A DNA stretch of 64,000 bases. Origin: Polyangiaceae bacterium. Lineage in GTDB: Bacteria; Myxococcota_A; Polyangia; Polyangiales; Polyangiaceae. A program made the translations under genes and the position numbers. This document shows, in pieces, positions 62,197-64,000 of the stretch. The DNA is taken from NCBI GenBank assembly GCA_016712345.1, contig JADJRH010000011.1:1240001-1304000 (forward strand), given 5' to 3'. The notes beneath the pieces were generated by a model. The model was not told the DNA's origin, did not search any database, and was given only the letters and a program-made list of their open reading frames with translations. Numbering within the stretch: the first letter of the stretch is position 1; each line of letters starts with the position of its first letter.

Positions 62197-63558
62197 ATGC
62201 AAGCCCCTCCCGTCGTTTCCACCGCCGACCTCAAGTCCCACGTTGGCCAACGCATCACCCTCCGCGGCTGGCTTTACGCGCGGCGATCGAGCGGCAAAAT
62301 CCACTTCATCGAGCTGCGCGACGGTTTTGGCATCGCCTCGTGCGTCGCGGGCAAAAAAGACATCTCGCCCGAGGACTTTGAGACGGCCGACAAAATCGCC
62401 CAAGAGAGCGCGATCGAAATCACCGGCGACGTCAAAGAACACCCCAAAAAGCCCGGCGTATTCGAGATCGTTCTCGCCTCGATCAAAGTGCTTGCGCCCA
62501 CCGCCGGTGAATATCCGATCTCGCCCAAAGAACACGGCACCGACTTCTTAATGGACCACCGCCACCTGTGGCTCCGATCCAAGCGTCAACACGCCATCAT
62601 GCGCGTGCGCCACACCATCATTCAGGCCATTCGCTCGTATTTCGACGACGGCGGTTTCACCCTTGTCGACGCGCCGATTTTCACGCCCAACGCGTGTGAA
62701 GGAACAAGCACGCTCTTTGAAACCGACTACCACGGCGACAAAGCGTACCTCACGCAATCCGGTCAGCTTTACATGGAGGCCGCCGCCGCGGCGTTTGGCA
62801 AAGCGTATTGTTTTGGCCCCACATTCCGCGCAGAAAAATCAAAAACGCGCCGCCATCTCGCCGAGTTTTGGATGGTTGAACCCGAGGTTGCCTTCATGGA
62901 TCTCGACGGCGACATGGACCTCGCCGAAGGCCTCTTGTGTACCATTGTCGAGCGCGTTCTTTCCCAGCGAGGTGAAGAACTCAAAGTTCTCGAACGCGAC
63001 ACTTCCAAGCTCGAAAACGTGAAAAAAGCCTTCCCGCGCATTCACTACGACGAGGCCGTGAAAATCCTCAATGAGCACCGCGCGCAAAAACGCGAAGAAG
63101 GCAAAACCAAAAACGACGCCGAACTCGCTGCCACACCCGATTTCCCATGGGGTGAAGACTTCGGTGCCGAAGACGAAACGGTCATCAGCAGCCGCTTTGA
63201 CAAGCCCGTCATGGTTCACCACTACCCCGCCGCGGTGAAAGCCTTCTACATGAAGCGCGATCCGTCCGACCCGCGCGGCGTCGCGTGCTGCGTCGACGTG
63301 CTCGCCCCCGAGGGCTACGGCGAGGTCATCGGCGGCGGCCAGCGCGAGGACGACCTCAACATTCTCCTCGCCGCCATCGAACACCACAAACTGCCCATGA
63401 GCGCCTTCGAGTGGTACCTCGATCTTCGCCGCTACGGCACCTTCACCCACGCCGGTTTTGGCCTCGGCGTTGAACGCGCCGTCGCCTGGATCTGCGGCCT
63501 CCCCCACGTGCGCGAAACCATCCCCTTCGCCCGCATGATGAACCGCCTCTCCCCGTAA
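62197..63558 (+). CDS. asnS: asparaginyl-tRNA synthetase
   Basis: A 453-aa class II synthetase of normal length that charges tRNA-Asn. The N-terminal OB-fold anticodon-binding domain starts GQRITLRGWLYARRSSGK. Class II motif 2 is FGPTFRAEKSKTRRHLAEFW and motif 3 is FGLGVERAVAWICGL. VEPEVAFMDLDGDMDLAE is characteristic of AsnRS as opposed to AspRS. The ATG at 62197 is well placed. No trace of a linked asparagine pathway gene. Confidence 0.97.
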   Translation: MQAPPVVSTADLKSHVGQRITLRGWLYARRSSGKIHFIELRDGFGIASCVAGKKDISPEDFETADKIAQESAIEITGDVKEHPKKPGVFEIVLASIKVLAPTAGEYPISPKEHGTDFLMDHRHLWLRSKRQHAIMRVRHTIIQAIRSYFDDGGFTLVDAPIFTPNACEGTSTLFETDYHGDKAYLTQSGQLYMEAAAAAFGKAYCFGPTFRAEKSKTRRHLAEFWMVEPEVAFMDLDGDMDLAEGLLCTIVERVLSQRGEELKVLERDTSKLENVKKAFPRIHYDEAVKILNEHRAQKREEGKTKNDAELAATPDFPWGEDFGAEDETVISSRFDKPVMVHHYPAAVKAFYMKRDPSDPRGVACCVDVLAPEGYGEVIGGGQREDDLNILLAAIEHHKLPMSAFEWYLDLRRYGTFTHAGFGLGVERAVAWICGLPHVRETIPFARMMNRLSP

Positions 63559-63961
63559 AACGGCGCCTCCACTGAGGCCTCGCTCTGTGTGTACACAACA
63601 GCGATTGCCGACCGGTGTGATCGGCAGTCTGCGCTTGAGTGGTGCTTTTCGCATCTTGACAGTGACGCCCGGTCGTTTGGTGTCAAGTAACGTCCCACCC
63701 GCCCACGCACGACAACATCGCAGGCCGCTCCGATCATCGACTTCACTCGAAAAAGTACGCAAATGGCGGTTCACAAGGCCGTCGAACGCGGCGGGTCGGC
63801 CCTTTAGTGTTGCGCGGTGGTGAGTGCATCCGGCTGCTTGCCGAAGTGTCAAGTAGACACTGCCCCCATCTGAACGCGCCCTGTTGATCCCCCGCCCGCC
63901 GTACAACGTCGCCTGCGTGTGACTCCAATTCGAGCTAGCCTTCGCATCTAGGAGTTTTGCT
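63559..63961. other. 403-base intergenic region without a supported gene
   Basis: Between asnS and the next start codon I see no credible ORF, tRNA or repeat array. It contains one GTGTACAC word near 63590 and a perfect 6-bp stem AGTGTC-AAGTA-GACACT at 63845-63861. A related GTGTCAAGTA sequence occurs near 63681. Confidence 0.6.
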
Positions 63962-64000
63962 ATGGCTCGTCTTCTCGCGTTGATCTCGAACCGACCGGAC
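63962..64000 (+). CDS. start of a probable class II glutamine amidotransferase, cut by the window end
   Basis: The last 39 bases encode MARLLALISNRPD after a good ribosome binding site (AGGAG, seven bases upstream). This opening resembles YafJ-type class II glutamine amidotransferases, which start MARLFGF-like, although here the residue after Leu-Leu differs and the catalytic Cys is not in the expected second position. Too little is present for certainty. Confidence 0.45.
   Translation, partial: MARLLALISNRPD

Overview
This 64 kb window is GC-rich chromosomal DNA, densely coded on both strands. It looks like a myxobacterium-type member of the Myxococcota. The evidence is the number of very large signalling proteins (three Ser/Thr protein kinases, two of them fused to TPR regions, an adenylate cyclase-AAA-TPR protein, an FHA-GAF-histidine kinase and an FHA-type sigma-54 activator), plus several unclassified proteins and small proteins of a myxobacterial character. 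The genus cannot be fixed from the sequence alone. I saw no rRNA, tRNA, CRISPR array, phage or transposase.

Layout. 0-7 kb: a YdcF-type envelope protein cut by the window edge, a 316-bp repeat element, an unknown 549-aa protein, and a 1377-aa PAAR-like/RHS polymorphic toxin with a caspase-like C-terminus. 7-16 kb: a kinase-AAA-TPR sensor, an SGNH-type protein, a lipoprotein carrying four Pro-Cys-Leu repeats coupled to an unknown protein, a sigma-54 activator, and a non-coding stretch with hairpins, a small repeat-bearing ORF and 19-bp tandem repeats. 16-26 kb: a leftward operon of DUF58, rsmA (ksgA), kinase-REC-cyclase-like, FHA-GAF-histidine kinase and kinase-TPR. 26-35 kb: a rightward run with a methyltransferase, an NTF2-like protein with a histone-H1-like tail, and a tight four-gene operon: ferritin-like protein, LodA-like quinoprotein oxidase, radical SAM/SPASM enzyme and LodB/halogenase-type flavoprotein. 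35-47 kb: trpB2, cyclase-AAA-TPR, CBS protein, methyltransferase, membrane protein, a second inverted copy of the 316-bp repeat, SIS protein, cytochrome c lipoprotein and a large secreted protein. 47-51 kb: a frame-disrupted GT-C glycosyltransferase, MoxR and DUF4350 genes. 51-64 kb: housekeeping, with rpsP-khpA-rimM-trmD and a SPOUT methyltransferase, a DEAD-box helicase, trmH-like, asnS and the start of a probable glutamine amidotransferase.

The most interesting locus is 28153-34749. LodA-type oxidases make a cysteine tryptophylquinone cofactor and normally need only a LodB flavoprotein. Here three 4-base start/stop overlaps also tie in a SPASM radical SAM enzyme and a VioB-type ferritin-like protein. 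This suggests an extra maturation or tailoring step, and a tryptophan synthase TrpB2 gene lies directly downstream, facing it. Other points of note are the PCL-repeat lipoprotein pair, the caspase-like RHS tip, a perfect 26-bp hairpin inside rsmA, other long hairpins inside genes, and dense use of the words GTGTACAC/GTGTACGC and TCTACCC. Two genes (rsmA and the GT-C enzyme) each appear to lack one base in a homopolymer. That could be assembly error, and in rsmA possibly a programmed frameshift.
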